Below are positions 48,666 to 61,692 of a stretch of DNA of 64,000 nt, in pieces. Each line of letters begins with the position of its first letter. The stretch's first letter is position 1. Under the pieces are notes generated by a model. That model worked only from the letters and a program-made list of their open reading frames with translations. It made no database searches and was not told where the DNA came from. The DNA is taken from contig CAJJDP010000044.1 of the NCBI GenBank assembly GCA_905182995.1, positions 195,060 to 259,059 of the forward strand, given 5' to 3'. Origin of the DNA: Paramecium octaurelia (lineage: Eukaryota; Ciliophora; Oligohymenophorea; Peniculida; Parameciidae). The translations under genes were made by a program, and so were the position numbers.

Positions 48666-49592
48666 TAAGAGTATTATTACTATATATATTATATATCATA
48701 ATATTCACAAATTTTTCATTACATTGTTTTACTTTGCTAACCTAAAATATAAGTTGATTATTTTAATTCTTCTAGAAATATGAGAATTTCAACTTTCAAC
48801 AAATTTGAGCTTCATTAATTTTGGAATTCAAAGCTAATTTTAATAGATTATTATTATTCTACATAATATAAAGATAACTCAATCAAGATATGCAATTAGG
48901 ACTTGAAATTTTTCTTAAATTTATAAAGAACTCCGTAATATAAAAGCTAGAATTAAAATAGATTATATTTCGATATGACTAAATAAGCATTTAGAAAATC
49001 CACAAACATTTTTGTCGATAGATTTATATAATTTTTATAAGCGTTGTTGGAATTGAAGGAAAATATAGAGTATCTTTTGGGAGCAGGAAAGTTTGAATGA
49101 TTAATATTTCTTTTTTCAATTAAGTTTTTAAGTGATCCATAACAACTTTCCAGTTAAATATTCTATAATTTACTCTACTTAATCATGCTTTCAATTAATT
49201 TTTCATAGTTATTTTTATGTACTCAAAGGTACTTATAAGTGTTCGCGATAGGGAAGTCATATATATTATTTTATTTACAACATTTAAATTAATAAAATAA
49301 AAAATATTAAGTCAATTTGATCATTTATTTTTAGCTCCATTCCCCTGAATTGAATCCTATTGAGAAGATTTGGAATCTCTCAAAATCAAATGCGGATGAA
49401 TTTTAATTGATCTAGCAAACATATAACTATTAACAAATATTATCAAGTTTTTAGTTGATAAGTATAAGAACACATAATAAAAAAAAGTTATGAATTGATG
49501 AATCTATTAAAGATGATTTCTATATTAAAATTGATAATCATCAAAAATTTTTATTATTTTGATTTCGACTATATTTTTAAAGTATAGTATTA
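48666..49592. other. Intergenic, AT-rich, containing a transposase scrap
   Basis: The divergent spacer between the FYVE-TBC gene and the Ca2+ channel gene. Apart from the short DDE-type fragment listed separately, no frame looks conserved. Homopolymer-rich; the promoters of both neighbours must lie within it. Confidence 0.5.
49322..49480 (+). mobile_element. Fragment of DDE transposase (IS630/Tc1/mariner superfamily)
   Basis: A plus-strand frame reads IIYFQLHSPELNPIEKIWNL and continues about 30 residues. The SPELNPIE-x-x-W string is the diagnostic third-acidic-residue region of DDE_3/Tc1-mariner-type transposases (typical form LPPYSPELNPIE). No upstream catalytic Asp motifs and no terminal inverted repeats are found nearby, so it is a decayed remnant. 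Transposons are normally removed from the Paramecium somatic nucleus, which makes a retained piece notable. Confidence 0.55.
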
Positions 49593-52500
49593 ATGATTAA
49601 ATAAACCTTAAAATATGGTTAGGTAGTCAGAATCCACTTAAATAGTAAAGATGAAAATGGCATAATCGTTGCTAAAGGGTATTTACGCTCTAATTTTATA
49701 TAGATTCCTTGACCCCAATGCTTATTACATGTAAATTGATGATCTCAGAAAAGCAAATAATTTTAGAGATTCTCTATTTACTATTCTTCCAAGAGGCACT
49801 TTTGAATTGCATGATGAATATTTGAAAGAAAAAAAAAATTAAACGGTAGATGCCTTGAAAAGTAGGGTCTAAACAGAAGCCTCTCAATATTACACTATAA
49901 TCTAATCAAGAATGCATGAGGAAATCTTACTAGGAGCAGAAGTAGTCTTTAAGCATGTGGACTCTTAGCGTTATTTATTTGGCTCTTATGATTGTTCTGA
50001 AGTTGCTATGGATGCTTTTAAATTGAAATTGTCTCCACAATTAAGTTCCCATACTATTTTTAAATTGGCTCCATATTAAACTTATCAAAAGGAAGGGCAA
50101 ATCATACAAATAGATGAGCCTTTAATTATTGTTCATGAGAAAACCCAATGTAAATTGGATTACGAGAAATGTCGAATGTTTTTGGATTTGCAAATGAGCA
50201 AAGGCTTAAACTGTAAAGCTTCTCAAAATGATTCATTCAATAAAACTTTCAAATAACCAATTAACACCAGAGATGAAGCTGTTGTCTCGCTTAATAGTGA
50301 TAGACAATGGAAATTTTAATTGCATGAACAAAATGGGAAAATTATCCCAAATGATCTATGTTTCTTCATTTTCTCTTAGGATGGATCGTACTTGACTTCT
50401 GATGGTCGAAGATTGCTACTACAAGAGTACAAGGATAATGAATACATTCCTCTTGATTGTGTATGGGAGTTATAATTATATGAAAATAAGTACGTAATCA
50501 GATCTCAAATTTCAGGTTTTGTTATCAATTCAAATTCGTAACTTTCATAATATGAAATGTTGGATGATTAGCATTTGTAAATAGAACCTGCTAAACTTGG
50601 CACCAATGAAGTTACTTTCAATATGTTTGTAAAAATTAAATTCGACAACAAAGAGTTACAAAAATCAAATCTTCAAAGGTGTAAAACCAAAAAGCTTACC
50701 ATCACTCAATTGGAAATTGAAAAATATTAAAAATTACTTGGTCAAGAAGATTTAGATTATGTTTAATATAATGTTTAATTCTTACCCACCAATTCTGTTC
50801 ATGGATTTCAAATTAAAAGACTTAATGAAGATTTAAAAAAAGATCTGCTCCTAATCACTTCATCTCATGAAATTCTTAAATAATTCATAAATTCATTATA
50901 ACTAGAAGACCGCTTATAAATTGAATCTATTATAAATGAGAAGATTCTAACTCAAGTTCTTAAAGTCATTTAGAAATTGATTGCTTATCTCTTGAATTGT
51001 GAGTACACAAATATTGATAAATGTGAGAACTTACCTATTCATTCTAGATAACTATTCATGAAAGACTTGAGGATGGTTGAAATCATTATACAAATAATCT
51101 TTTACTTTTGGGAAAAACATAAAACTATGAGTTTATTCTTACATAAGAATTATGAAAAAGATAAATTAAGACAGATATGTATATACTCCTACGTCCTGAT
51201 CGAAAAAATGGCTAGGAACAATTCCTCAGTTAAATTATACATTTCACAATGGCTCGAATTTTTCTTAAAGCAAGCCATTGATATAGATGATGAACAAATT
51301 CAAATATCATTGGCTGAATTATTAAATGACAATTATTATTCGATTAACAAATTTGTTTAGGAAGCAACCTTTAAAAACTTGGTCAAAAATATAAGTGAAA
51401 AGAAAAATGTTCATGAAAAACATCTAAGAATTTTTAGTTCGATTATCATTTGTGATGGAAAACCTATCATAAAGAATTAAATTGAATTGCTCAATAAATT
51501 CTTTAAGCCTTAGAGCTCTGATTAGAATTATTACATCTTTAAATTCTTGTTTAAGGAGGAGGACCAAAAAATCAAAGTTTAACATCTAAATAAATAATGG
51601 TTCACCTTAAAAGAATTCCATGATTATAGTCAAATGTAAGATGACTTATAAACCTGGAACTATTTCCTAGCTTACATCAATTTATTGTCAGATATTTGTT
51701 AAAACAGGAACAAACAAGGGACCAATTATGTCCATTAGTTTTACGAATTATCAGTCTTAAGCACAATCTTATAAGATCCAGAAACTGAATAAATCAATGC
51801 TATAGACCCATTTCTAAAATTAATTCATTCTGCATTTATTGATTCTTCATTGTTCGCTCCAATTAGACGAATTGCTAGAGTTAGAGAATGGGCTAAAATT
51901 AAAGATAAGACAGACATAATTAAAACTAAAACTAAAGTGAACAAGGATTAAAAACGAGTTCTCGAGTTTATCTAGGACTATATTACTAAAAAATTCAACC
52001 AAAATGGGAAGGAGAAACAGTACTTTAAAACTTTGTATACTGTCCTCTATGTTCTAAAAACTACTATTCGTTTGGGATATTGGGAGAAAATAGATGATTT
52101 AAAAAATCTTTTAGAACCCTTATTCAATATCATTACATTTAAATAAAACCAATCAGAATAAATAGATTAATCGCAAAATAGCAATCATTAAAATTAAATT
52201 TCAAAGATCATTAAATCACAAAATCATTTTTAGTCTCATAAAAAGAGATTTATTGAAATCAACACAGAAAATATGATCATTTTAAAATGTAAATAAATTT
52301 CCTGTGAGATTTTGGATATAATTATTGACATGGAAACTAATGTTAGAGTTAGTATAAGTACAATCAACTTAAAAGACTTCTTTGAAAAAGAAGATAATAA
52401 GAGGAATGAATCGAAATAATAATTAAATGAGGTCGAAAATGAAGCATAAATGAAAAATAGTATCAGGCGATTAAGTGCTTAAGAAAGCTAGGAGAAGGTG

Positions 52501-55500
52501 GTTGAAGAATGGAAAGGCAAATTTTCTAAATTAATTAAAGAAAGGGATCTTTTTGGAAAATTCTCTAAGGACATTATTTCGAAATTTGCAGAATTATCCA
52601 AATACGATAATGAAATACTTTAAACTTATTCTATAAAATTACTAAAGAGAATTTATGGCTACAGGAAGGAACTGATAGAAAACTTTGACAAAACTATCAT
52701 TGTGAATGCCGGTTTTACTCATAAACTTTCAGAAGATAGTAGAAAGACAAGAACTAAACTACTTTCTTTTAATGATTTCAATATACTAAATCTTAACCTC
52801 AAAAACTAAAGCGAGTATAATATTTATTTATGGGTTGATAAGAAAGATACAAAAGAGAAAGGGACTGGAGTTATATAGGATTTATGCTGGCTTATTGAAT
52901 GCTTAAAATCAGGAGATTAAGTACTTTAAGAAAATGTCAAGGTTAACTATGATGATTTCTATGCTGATAATAGATTATAATAGGTATATACTGAAAAAGA
53001 ACAAAACTTCAAATTACATTAAAGTTTGATTAAGTGTTAAGACTTACATGAGAATATTTTGGTTTTTATAAATATTGCTACCAAAATGGTTAATGAAGTT
53101 TAAGAAGCTTCAGATAAATAAGAAAACGAAAATAATAAATAAATCCAAAAAGATCAATAAAATAATTCTGATGATAAATTGATCATGAAAACTCTATACG
53201 TCAGTTTTTAATTCCTTACAATGTTACTTTGGAATCATCATGAAAATAAATAAGATTCCGATTTTATAAAAATCATTCCAAATTTATTTTAATACATAAA
53301 ATACAATCTTTTTTGCATTTAATTTCTAAGAGAACTATTTCAAAATAATAAATCATTATTATTCAATGAGTCTAAAATATCTCAGATAATTAATGAAGTT
53401 GTCAAATAATGCAATACTTTAAACTTTGATTAGTATTATAAAGCATAATTAATTGATTTCCTTAGAATCTTAACCATTTACAACAACAAATCCATCAAGA
53501 TCAATTAGAATTTAATAATGGCAGCTTTGTAAAACAGAAATTATCAAAAAATCATGATCCTCTTTGATAACAAAGATTCTATATTCGATGAAATTGAGAA
53601 GTTAATTGCTGATTATCAAATTTAATATTTTAAGGTCTTAAAAAATAGCAACAACAAGGATGATAATAAGTTTATTAACATCAATCCGAAATTAACATAT
53701 CTTTTTAATTATTTTTAATTACTAGTACTCTTAATATCAAATAAAAATGAAATCAATCTTGGAAAATGCAGACAAATGCATTCACACTTAAAATTGATAA
53801 GACTCTATTAACGAACAGGCTAATGCTGGCCCTTAAAGAGATACTTAAGAGCATACATAAATAGACTATATTATGAGCATAACAAAGATTTCATTGGAAT
53901 ATGTCAAAATCTAATTGAAATTGATTTAGAGAACATTTTGAATGACCTTAAAGATATTCTAGAATTAAGGGAATCTGGATGCGATTATCAAAAAATTAAA
54001 TTGAGTAACCCAACTAGATTTTCATACTTATGTTCATATTTTTATATGACATTGGAAGAAAATTTGGTATCTTTGAATTTTATATTTGATCAATTATCCT
54101 TTTTTGATGAATTAGAGGACACTTTGAAATTAAATTAAAAAAAATCAGAACCATAATTAAAATAGCATTCAGTGTTACTAGAATTTGGTAATATTCTATT
54201 AAAAATTGAGCAATTATGGTCTGAATCAGAACTAATTACAAATTTGGTCAAAGTACTGATGGTTGTATTTTGCAATATTTACAAAACCTTTGATTTACAC
54301 ACATTAATATTAAGAGACGTATTATCTAATCCAAGACCATTTACAAATGTAATAATAGAGACAACCTGTATTCATAAGAAGTATGTAAATGGAAAAGAAT
54401 TATTTGTCTAATAAGATTTGAGGAAGTAAACTCCTTAAATTAACCAATCTACCATATTGTCCCAGAAATATCAAGAATTGCAATAGAAATGGTTTGAAAT
54501 ATATGGTGGTAGATTGGAGCCAAATAATGCGGATTATAATGATTAAATGAAGGATATTCTATTGAATGAAGTTTATGACTTTGCCAATATCGATAACTAG
54601 ATTAGAGTTTTGAAACAAAAGAATTAATGGGATGTGGAGAAGAAAAAGAAAAAAATAAGGAGAATTTATGAAAAAGAAACCAAAACAAATATGGATCTAA
54701 ATAAAAGATATAGAAATTTAATGGAGCTCTTTTTGACAGATAAAACTATTAATGTTTATTTGGAAGAAGAATTTAATTCATTTTGTACTGATTTAGATTA
54801 AATAAAATATTCAGACAAGTTGGCACTTTAACCGCCTATTACATTGAAGGAGTTTATTTAGAATATTATTCATTTAAATCTAAATCACTATGACACGTTA
54901 AGCTAGGATATTTAAATATTCTTTCTTAAGGCGCTCGAAAAGATTATAAGGAAAAGTGAAAATGAAAATAATCCAGAATTATAGAATAAAATGGTCAAAC
55001 AACAATAAAACTTCTTATTAGAATGTGGTGCTGCTGAATTGATTTGTAAATTTCTTCGCATTCCTAATCTTGAATTAAGATAGGCATTAACAAATTCATT
55101 AATATCTTTTGGTAATGCTTTTCTAGAAAGGGGTAACAGGAAATGCTAGAATGAAATCTATTCAAAACTTTTGAATGATTCTAAAAACAAGATTTTAATT
55201 AATTATAGATAATTAATTAGAAGAGTGAGTAGAGCAGTTTACAATAATTTTAAATTTAGAAAAAACAAACCCCATTCAAGTTTTCCAAATATTGAATTAT
55301 GTGATAACATTGATTTTTATGATGAAATTACTTAAACAACTTCAAGATTAAATCATATGGAAAAAGATGATGCAAGAGAGGAGAATATCAAGGAAGAGTT
55401 TATCAATTTATTAAATAGATCTTTTAGATTTCTGTAATTATTATGTGAAAATAATAATGTTCAGATGAAGAATTTTATAAGACAATAAATAGATCCAGAT

Positions 55501-57769
55501 CTTAATCCAAAAATCGGTTCAATAAATTTCATAGAACTTGCAACATCACAATTGAGAGTATTTTGTAAAGCATTCAATTCAAAAATAAGTGAAGTACCAA
55601 TATATATTTTGGATTTCATCTTAGAGGTAGTTCAAGTACCTTGTCTAGAAAATTAAATTACTCTATGTAAGACAACATTTTTTGAGGATGTTTGTTATTT
55701 GGTTTAATAATTAAGTATTAGATAAAATTAAGAATAGAGAGGATTGTTATCAGAACCAGAGGGTATGTAATCCTTATTTAATATTTATAATAAAATCATA
55801 ATAATCATAATGAGCGTTTTGGAAGGAAATGATGATAGAATTTAGGAAGATTTACAGAAGAAAATTGATCCAAAATTTCTAATTGAAATTGTCAGATAAT
55901 ATCTTCAAAATCATAATCCAAAGATATAAAGCAAGGAAGATATGGAAAAAGCACTAGAAGAATAATCATTATAAAAATATGACATAAAATTGGACAAAAA
56001 TAATGAGGAGGATCAACAAATTTAAAAGAAAAATGACAACATAGAAAAAATACTTAATGTTTTGATTATAAAAGAAAAAATTAAATTTCAGAATTTTTAA
56101 TTAGATGAAAGTAGTAATTACATTAAAGAAATTATGAAGTTTTTAGAAACCAAAATCTTAAGAATAGAAATCATTTATGAAAACAAACCCTAAACGATTT
56201 TATATCCATCTCGACCGTTGTTTACATTTTTATCAGATGAAACAAGAGATATCATTATGTATAATGTGAACAGAGAAACATAAAGAGATAAAATAAATGG
56301 ATTGTTAGAATATAGGAATCAAATATATAGAGAGCTCTAATATAATTACGAATTAAGCAAAAGAGAATTCTTACCCATAACTTCATAATATATTTAAGTA
56401 TTAAGACATCTTTCAGCCTTTTTCTCTATTTCAGTAAACATATTAATGATATTATTTTATAATATGGAAATCTATAATTTTTAAGTTCTACTCAAGGCAG
56501 AATTTTATGAATAGTTAATCATTAATGTACTTTCATTTTGTTAGCTATTTACTACATTAGTTTATTACATTTGCTATCTGAATTATCGAATACCTATTTG
56601 TATCGATAAGTATCGACCTATGGGTTAAGATTTATCTTCTGATGACTCAGATAGTGAACTGAATCAAGAAGAATCAGATGTTTCAGATAATGAATAAAGT
56701 GGTGGATTAAATGATATTAAAGAATAAATCAAATAATCTGAATAGAATTAAAAAAAGAATTAATCTAAAATTTAATTATTTTCTCATATTCTAAGTTATA
56801 TCTTAGATTCTGCAAAGAAAATTAGTTAATAGAATGAGGATTTTATATAAATAACATTCTATTTAGTGTTTTCGATACTTGGAACATTTTATAAGAGTTA
56901 TTTTTTTTCTTTACATTTATTTGACTTATTTAGTAGATTAACTCTATTGAATAACGTATTTTAAGCAATTTCGCACAATGCCAAGTAATTAATTGTTGTC
57001 TCATTATTGGGAGTTTTGTTTATTTACGTTTTTTCATTTACATCATTTGATTAGTATGCAGATGATATTTACACTGAAAAATAGCCAGAAGAACATTGTG
57101 AAACTCTGATTTCCTGTATGATAACTCTAGTTACAAGTGGGGTTATTGGAACTTCAATGTCCAAATGGGATTTTGTAAAATTTTGCTATGATACTTTGTA
57201 TTTTGTATTTTTTGCATTGCTTTTTACAAATATAGTCTCTGGTATTATGATTGATACTTTTGCAGAATTGAGAGATCAAAGATAAAAGATTGACGATGAT
57301 AAAAAGAATTGTTGCTTTATTTGTGGTGTTAAGAGAGCGCATTTAGAAAAGAATCTTGAATAGTTTGAATAACATGTTAAAGATAAACATTTCTTGTGGA
57401 ATTATATCTATTATATATATTGCTTAAAATTAAAAGAAACTACTGATTACACTGGTTTGGAATATGCGATTAGTGAAATGATCAGGAAGGATAATATTTC
57501 ATGGTAAATATATTTTTTGAGCTAGGTTCCCAATACAATTTGAGTAAGAAGCTAATTAAGATAAGGAAATAGATGTTAGAATTGCTTAACTTGAAGGAGA
57601 AATGAGAGAGAAAAATGACAGAATTGTTCAGCTAGAATTAGATGTCAAAAATAAATTAAGTAATATTAATAATATACTGACATCATAACTAGAAAAAGAC
57701 ATACCTTCTAAATTGGAAAACTTAAATTAATTAATTACGTAAATGTAATCATCAAAAAAAAGTAATTGA
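49593..57769 (+). CDS. Giant IP3-receptor / ryanodine-receptor-type Ca2+ release channel
   Basis: Two introns (49679-49703, 57504-57525) give 2709 aa. The N-terminus starts MIKQTLKYGQVVRIHLNSKD and continues NNFRDSLFTILPRGTFELHD, as in the suppressor/beta-trefoil region of IP3 receptors, followed by MIR-like strands (GAEVVFKHVDSQRYLFGSYD). About 1800 residues of helical solenoid follow. The membrane part lies in roughly the last 450 residues, with spans such as FFSISVNILMILFY, SFCQLFTTLVYYICYLNYRI and LIVVSLLGVLFIYVFSF. The pore loop is CMITLVTSGVIGTSMSKWDF, the inner helix FCYDTLYFVFFALLFTNIVS. The cytosolic end is DNISW then FPIQFEQEANQDKEID, close to the IP3R linker (SWFPRM), and a short coiled coil. 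Such channels release stored Ca2+; in Paramecium this family drives exocytosis and osmoregulation. The intron at 57504 restores the conserved WFP. Confidence 0.93.
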
Positions 57770-57801
57770 ATTTATCTATATTAAATTTAATATTTTGATA
57801 T

Positions 57802-58405
57802 ATGAACAAAATGTCTTGCTTACCAATATTAAAAAAGGTATCCATGAATCACAATCATACTCATTTGGAATCCGAAACTTCTGATGTTGAAAGAACCACT
57901 AGCTTTGAATCAAGTTAATTGGGCAGAATAATTGAAATTACATCATTTAGGAGAATTTCCACATCTTCAAAAGGAGATAATAATTAAAGTCCTAGACAAT
58001 AAAGGAAAAATTCCCTTGTCACTTTCGAATCTAATGATATTAGTATCTCTGTCAGTCAAATCAAATCCATAAACGAGTAATAAATTAATTATATTATTAG
58101 TCCTTCATTGTATGTAAAAATGAATGATTTGTAGAATAGAATTTGGAAAGCATTGACTAAATTCACAAATGCATAATTAGTACTACTCCTTTATTATTTA
58201 GGAATCAGTTTTTTTGATTGACATTATAGTCTTGCATAATGATACTGAATTTGAATTTAAGTTTGACCTTTCTCAATTGTCTTGTTTTATGACTATTAAA
58301 GAATTAAGAGAATAAATACATGTTATTTTTTATTAATACAAGAACTAAAGTAGGCAATTTATTTTAACATTGTAGAAATAAAAGACCCTTAATTATATAT
58401 TTTGA
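57802..58405 (+). CDS. Hypothetical Ser-rich protein
   Basis: From ATG 57802 (or the in-frame ATG 57811) to TGA 58403 with one 22-nt intron (58180-58201), the gene gives 193 aa. Without splicing it would end at 58219 in LLLYYLGISFFD. The N-terminal part is Ser/Thr/Asn-rich with possible phosphosites (RRISTSS, RKNSLV). The C-terminal part after the intron reads DTEFEFKFDLSQLSCFMTIK and KELREQIHVIFYQY, weakly like a ubiquitin-fold strand-helix, which I do not press. It starts only 32 bp after the Ca2+ channel stop on the same strand. No family is recognised. Confidence 0.55.
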
Positions 58406-59077
58406 TTGGAGTTATCAAAACATAAAAATTAGATAGCGATATAAGATTGTTTGAATTACTAAATATTTTATTAAATGGGAAAAAAACATTGATTTTGTAA
58501 TCCTCTTATTAAAATTTTTGAAAGTAAAATTTTATATTTTTTTTTAAATCAATAAATTGTATTATCTTACTCTTTTAAGATCCAGTATTATTTAATCTTT
58601 GTTTTTTATATCTGATATATAATTCATTTATTATCTGAATAACAGTATTTAATTAAATTTGAGTCTCTATAAAAGCTAATTCACTTTTTTTTAGTTCTCC
58701 AATTAATATTCATTCAATGGATTGATTGAATATTAAGCAATATTTATTTTTTAGTTTTGATTATATTTATAATAACTTCAATTATTATCATTAATTTCTG
58801 ATTAGACTTCCATTCTTAATCTCCAAAAAAGCAAAATAAAGACAAAACTCTCTATTGAATTTGGTTCCACTAAATATTTTACTTATATTTAATATACTAA
58901 TGTTCTAATAACTTTAGTATATAATAGATTGGATCTACAATTGATTTCTTTATTTTCTTTTACGTTTAAACATATTTAGTTATTATAAATCTTAGAAATT
59001 ATATTTTTAATTCATTTTCTATAGAAATTTGGTAAATTTATTTTTTTTAATAAATTACAAGTTTATAAAAACAATTA
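58406..59077. other. Intergenic, AT-rich
   Basis: About 670 bp dominated by A/T tracts with no plausible coding frame on either strand and no recognised RNA gene. It presumably carries the promoter of the next small gene. Confidence 0.5.
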
Positions 59078-59588
59078 ATGAAAAAGTGCAGTTTAGCTTT
59101 ATAAACATCAATGCTTTTTGATGAATAAGAAGGTTATTATTAAATTGAAATTAGACTTCTAAGATCATGATGGCGATGGATTAGGTCCGTGGTTCAAGAT
59201 GAAAGAAAAAAAATAATTGGTTGCACCTTTGTAGCCTATACGAATCCCTTAAGTTAGAATAAAAAGCTAATAATTACAAAAACGAGTCCTCTAAATAAAA
59301 ACAGAAAGATATAACACTGAAAGGACTCTACATGTGAATGAGGATCCAATTCGGATAAATAACTTAAAATAAAATTAAGAATACACTGATTCTTCTTCGC
59401 CAGTAGAATAAATCATCAAGAAACACTTTTCTAATAAATAGTCTGTATTTTTCCCAAAAAGTTAACAGAGTTCATTTGTGTAAAAGACGGATAGATCAAA
59501 TCGATAAATAAGGGTAAAGAAACTCAAAATTTGTAATTCTGATATACCATTGATCAACAAATATAATTATTTTTCAAGATTGTTGTGA
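59078..59588 (+). CDS. Hypothetical basic protein
   Basis: ATG 59078 with a 22-nt intron (59133-59154) gives 162 aa. The start is MKKCSLALQTSMLFDEQEDF, then QDHDGDGLGPWFKMKEKKQ, and a Lys/Arg/Gln-rich remainder (VRIKSQQLQKRVLQIKTERY, EQIIKKHFSNKQSVFFPKSQ). A single DHDGDG stretch recalls an EF-hand loop but there is no flanking helix pair, so Ca2+ binding is not supported. The sequence after the stop contains further protein-like scraps (CCESQITESQPSVNLS), so the 3' end may be misplaced. No family is recognised. Confidence 0.5.
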
Positions 59589-60038
59589 ATCTCAAATAAC
59601 AGAATCTCAACCAAGTGTAAACCTGAGTTGATAACCTTTATCAATATATTATTCTAAAATTTAATATTTAAAGTATTCGAAGACATATGTATAATATTGA
59701 AAAAAATTGATTAAAATTACCCATCTTACTGAAGCTTAAAAGAATAAAGATTTAATTCAAATGGATGACAGCTACATAATAAATCATAAAAGTTAATATG
59801 AATAATAAATCAATTCAATGACTTAAATGATTAATCATTCAATTAAATAAGAATTTAATGGAAATACTGATCTGATATCGAATATATATTTATAATATCA
59901 TATAATGAGGCATGTAATGCTGAAAACTTTAAGTTTAATCTTTTAATATACACATAAAAAAGATAAATTGTTAGATTTAAAATCGATAAACCTTGAATAT
60001 TTTTACTATTATTTATTTAACATATTATACTAAAGGTA
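59589..60038. other. Intergenic or unplaced 3' exon sequence
   Basis: This stretch lies between a plus gene and a minus gene that converge. It holds open but unanchored plus frames (for example ITHLTEAQKNKDLIQMDDSY), which might belong to a longer form of the preceding gene. I cannot join them with a normal-length intron. Confidence 0.35.
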
Positions 60039-60396
60039 TCATTTTCCTTTTTTAGATTAGGCAACCTTTTTTGGTGCCTAACCAACTTCTACTTCAATCC
60101 AACCTTCATCATCATCATCATCATTTTGATTATTTTATGGTTAAATTTATTGTTGTGCTTATGTAGATTGTTATTATTATACAGGTTCAGGTTTTTTTTA
60201 TTTTTATGGCGGTTGTTTTTTTGCTGATCCAGATGATATTGTGATAGAATCTGTCTTGACTTCAACAGCAAATCCAGGAATATGTGAATTTTTTTATTAA
60301 ATTTTTTTATTAACAGGCTTTTTTTTATCTTTATTTGAAGCACCTACAGTATGCCATCCATCTTCATCCTCATCATCATCATCTTACTACTACTAC

Positions 60397-60432
<36 letters not shown>

Positions 60433-61654
60433 GATTTTTAAGTTGTTGGTTATTCAACTTTAGCCTATTATTTTTATTATTATTCTTTTTTGGGCTATGA
60501 ATTCTTCTTTGCTCCAACTATTTCCCATTCATCAGCGCTATCAACAGCTTCTTATTACTATTTAGGTTATTAATTTTATTCTTATTTAGGAGGCTCAGTT
60601 TTTAATTTTTATTACTACTAAACTTAAGTTTTTTATTATTGGATTTTTTATGGTTATTATTAAATTTCTGCTTTTTCTGGTTTTCTTGTTTCCAATTTCT
60701 TTAAATAATCTTAAACTTCTTGATTAATAGTACCATCTGATTCTTCTTTTGGTTTTTCCTCTAAGATCACTTCTTATTATCTAAAAAGATTTAAGTTGAT
60801 AAATACTTTTCATATCCTTTTTTTTAATACAAATTTCCTCTATTTCCTTCTACATGCATACTCTTATTATCGCTTCTTTTTCTTTCGGTAGGCTTATTAC
60901 TTTGTTTTGATTATTATGGATTATTTGTATATGCTTTAGTAACTTTGACTTAAATAGGTTGTGCCACCAATGGCTTTGCCCATTATCCCATATCAATATT
61001 CTATTTAATTTTTGAATAGTCTATTTCAAAGTCAATTCCTTATTCTACTTTTGGTTTAGACTATTAAACTTTAGGTTCTTCTAATTTTTCGACTTTAGTG
61101 GGTGAATCTATTGACTTTTATTGATTTTCTTCTTCTTATTTTAATTTTTATGCTTCTTTTAATTTTTAATCTGCTTCTTTTTTTTTATTAACAGCTTAAA
61201 CAATCTTTTCGACTCTAACCAATTTATCTAAAGTTTCCAAAGCAACTTTAGTTTGCATATTAATAGTGCCTTTAGTGATCAATTAATCAATTTCTGCAGA
61301 TGTGTGAGGTCCTTATGACTTTTAATTTTCATCTAAGTAAAACCAAGCTTTTTTGTTTGGATCACAAAGTCCGCTTTCGACAAAAATTGTAGAGGCAGGT
61401 TATGCAGGTTATTTAGTAATTTTTTGAACTTTATTGTCTTTTTAGTAGTATTTAGGATGTGTGAATTTTTGATCCGGTTGAACTTCTATAAGCATTTCTT
61501 TTGCATCTAATTTTAGAGGGTATTAAACCCCTAAAGTAGAAGGTTATTAATTCTGAATGAGAAACAAGTCTTGATGTTGAGTGAGCAATTTTATGATGTT
61601 GGGATTGGGTTATTTGGCTGGTTGATATTCAAGAAGGGAAGAAGGATTGCTCAT
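60039..61654 (-). CDS. GYF-domain protein with polyQ and acidic repeats
   Basis: One 26-nt intron (60781-60806) gives 529 aa. Residues about 95-140 form a GYF-type domain (WFYLDENQKSQGPHTSAEID with an aromatic/GP core), an adaptor fold that binds Pro-rich peptides, often in splicing or translation-repression factors. A Lys/Glu coiled region follows, then low-complexity Gln. The C-terminal third has three spaced copies of an acidic-Trp motif (SADEWEIVGAKK, EDEDGWHTVGASNK, DDDEGWIEVEVG) separated by Gln/Lys linkers. All the Gln in the long run is encoded by TAA/TAG. The repeated W-x-x-V motif looks like a short linear binding module. The exact orthologue is unknown. Confidence 0.75.
60384..60431 (-). 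repeat. TAA/TAG microsatellite coding for 16 glutamines
   Basis: On the plus strand this is TTA, four CTA, then eleven TTA units. On the coding strand it reads (TAA)11(TAG)4TAA, that is 16 consecutive Gln codons in the ciliate code, flanked by Ser on one side and an Asp run (GAT repeats) on the other. Confidence 0.9.
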
Positions 61655-61692
61655 TAAAATTTAACACGTATATTTAATAGCAAAATAAAAAG

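Noticed and set aside
49615-49617. ATG 49615 as start of the Ca2+ channel
   Set aside because: That frame gives a poor N-terminus. ATG 49593 plus a 25-nt intron yields a sequence matching the IP3R suppressor-domain start.
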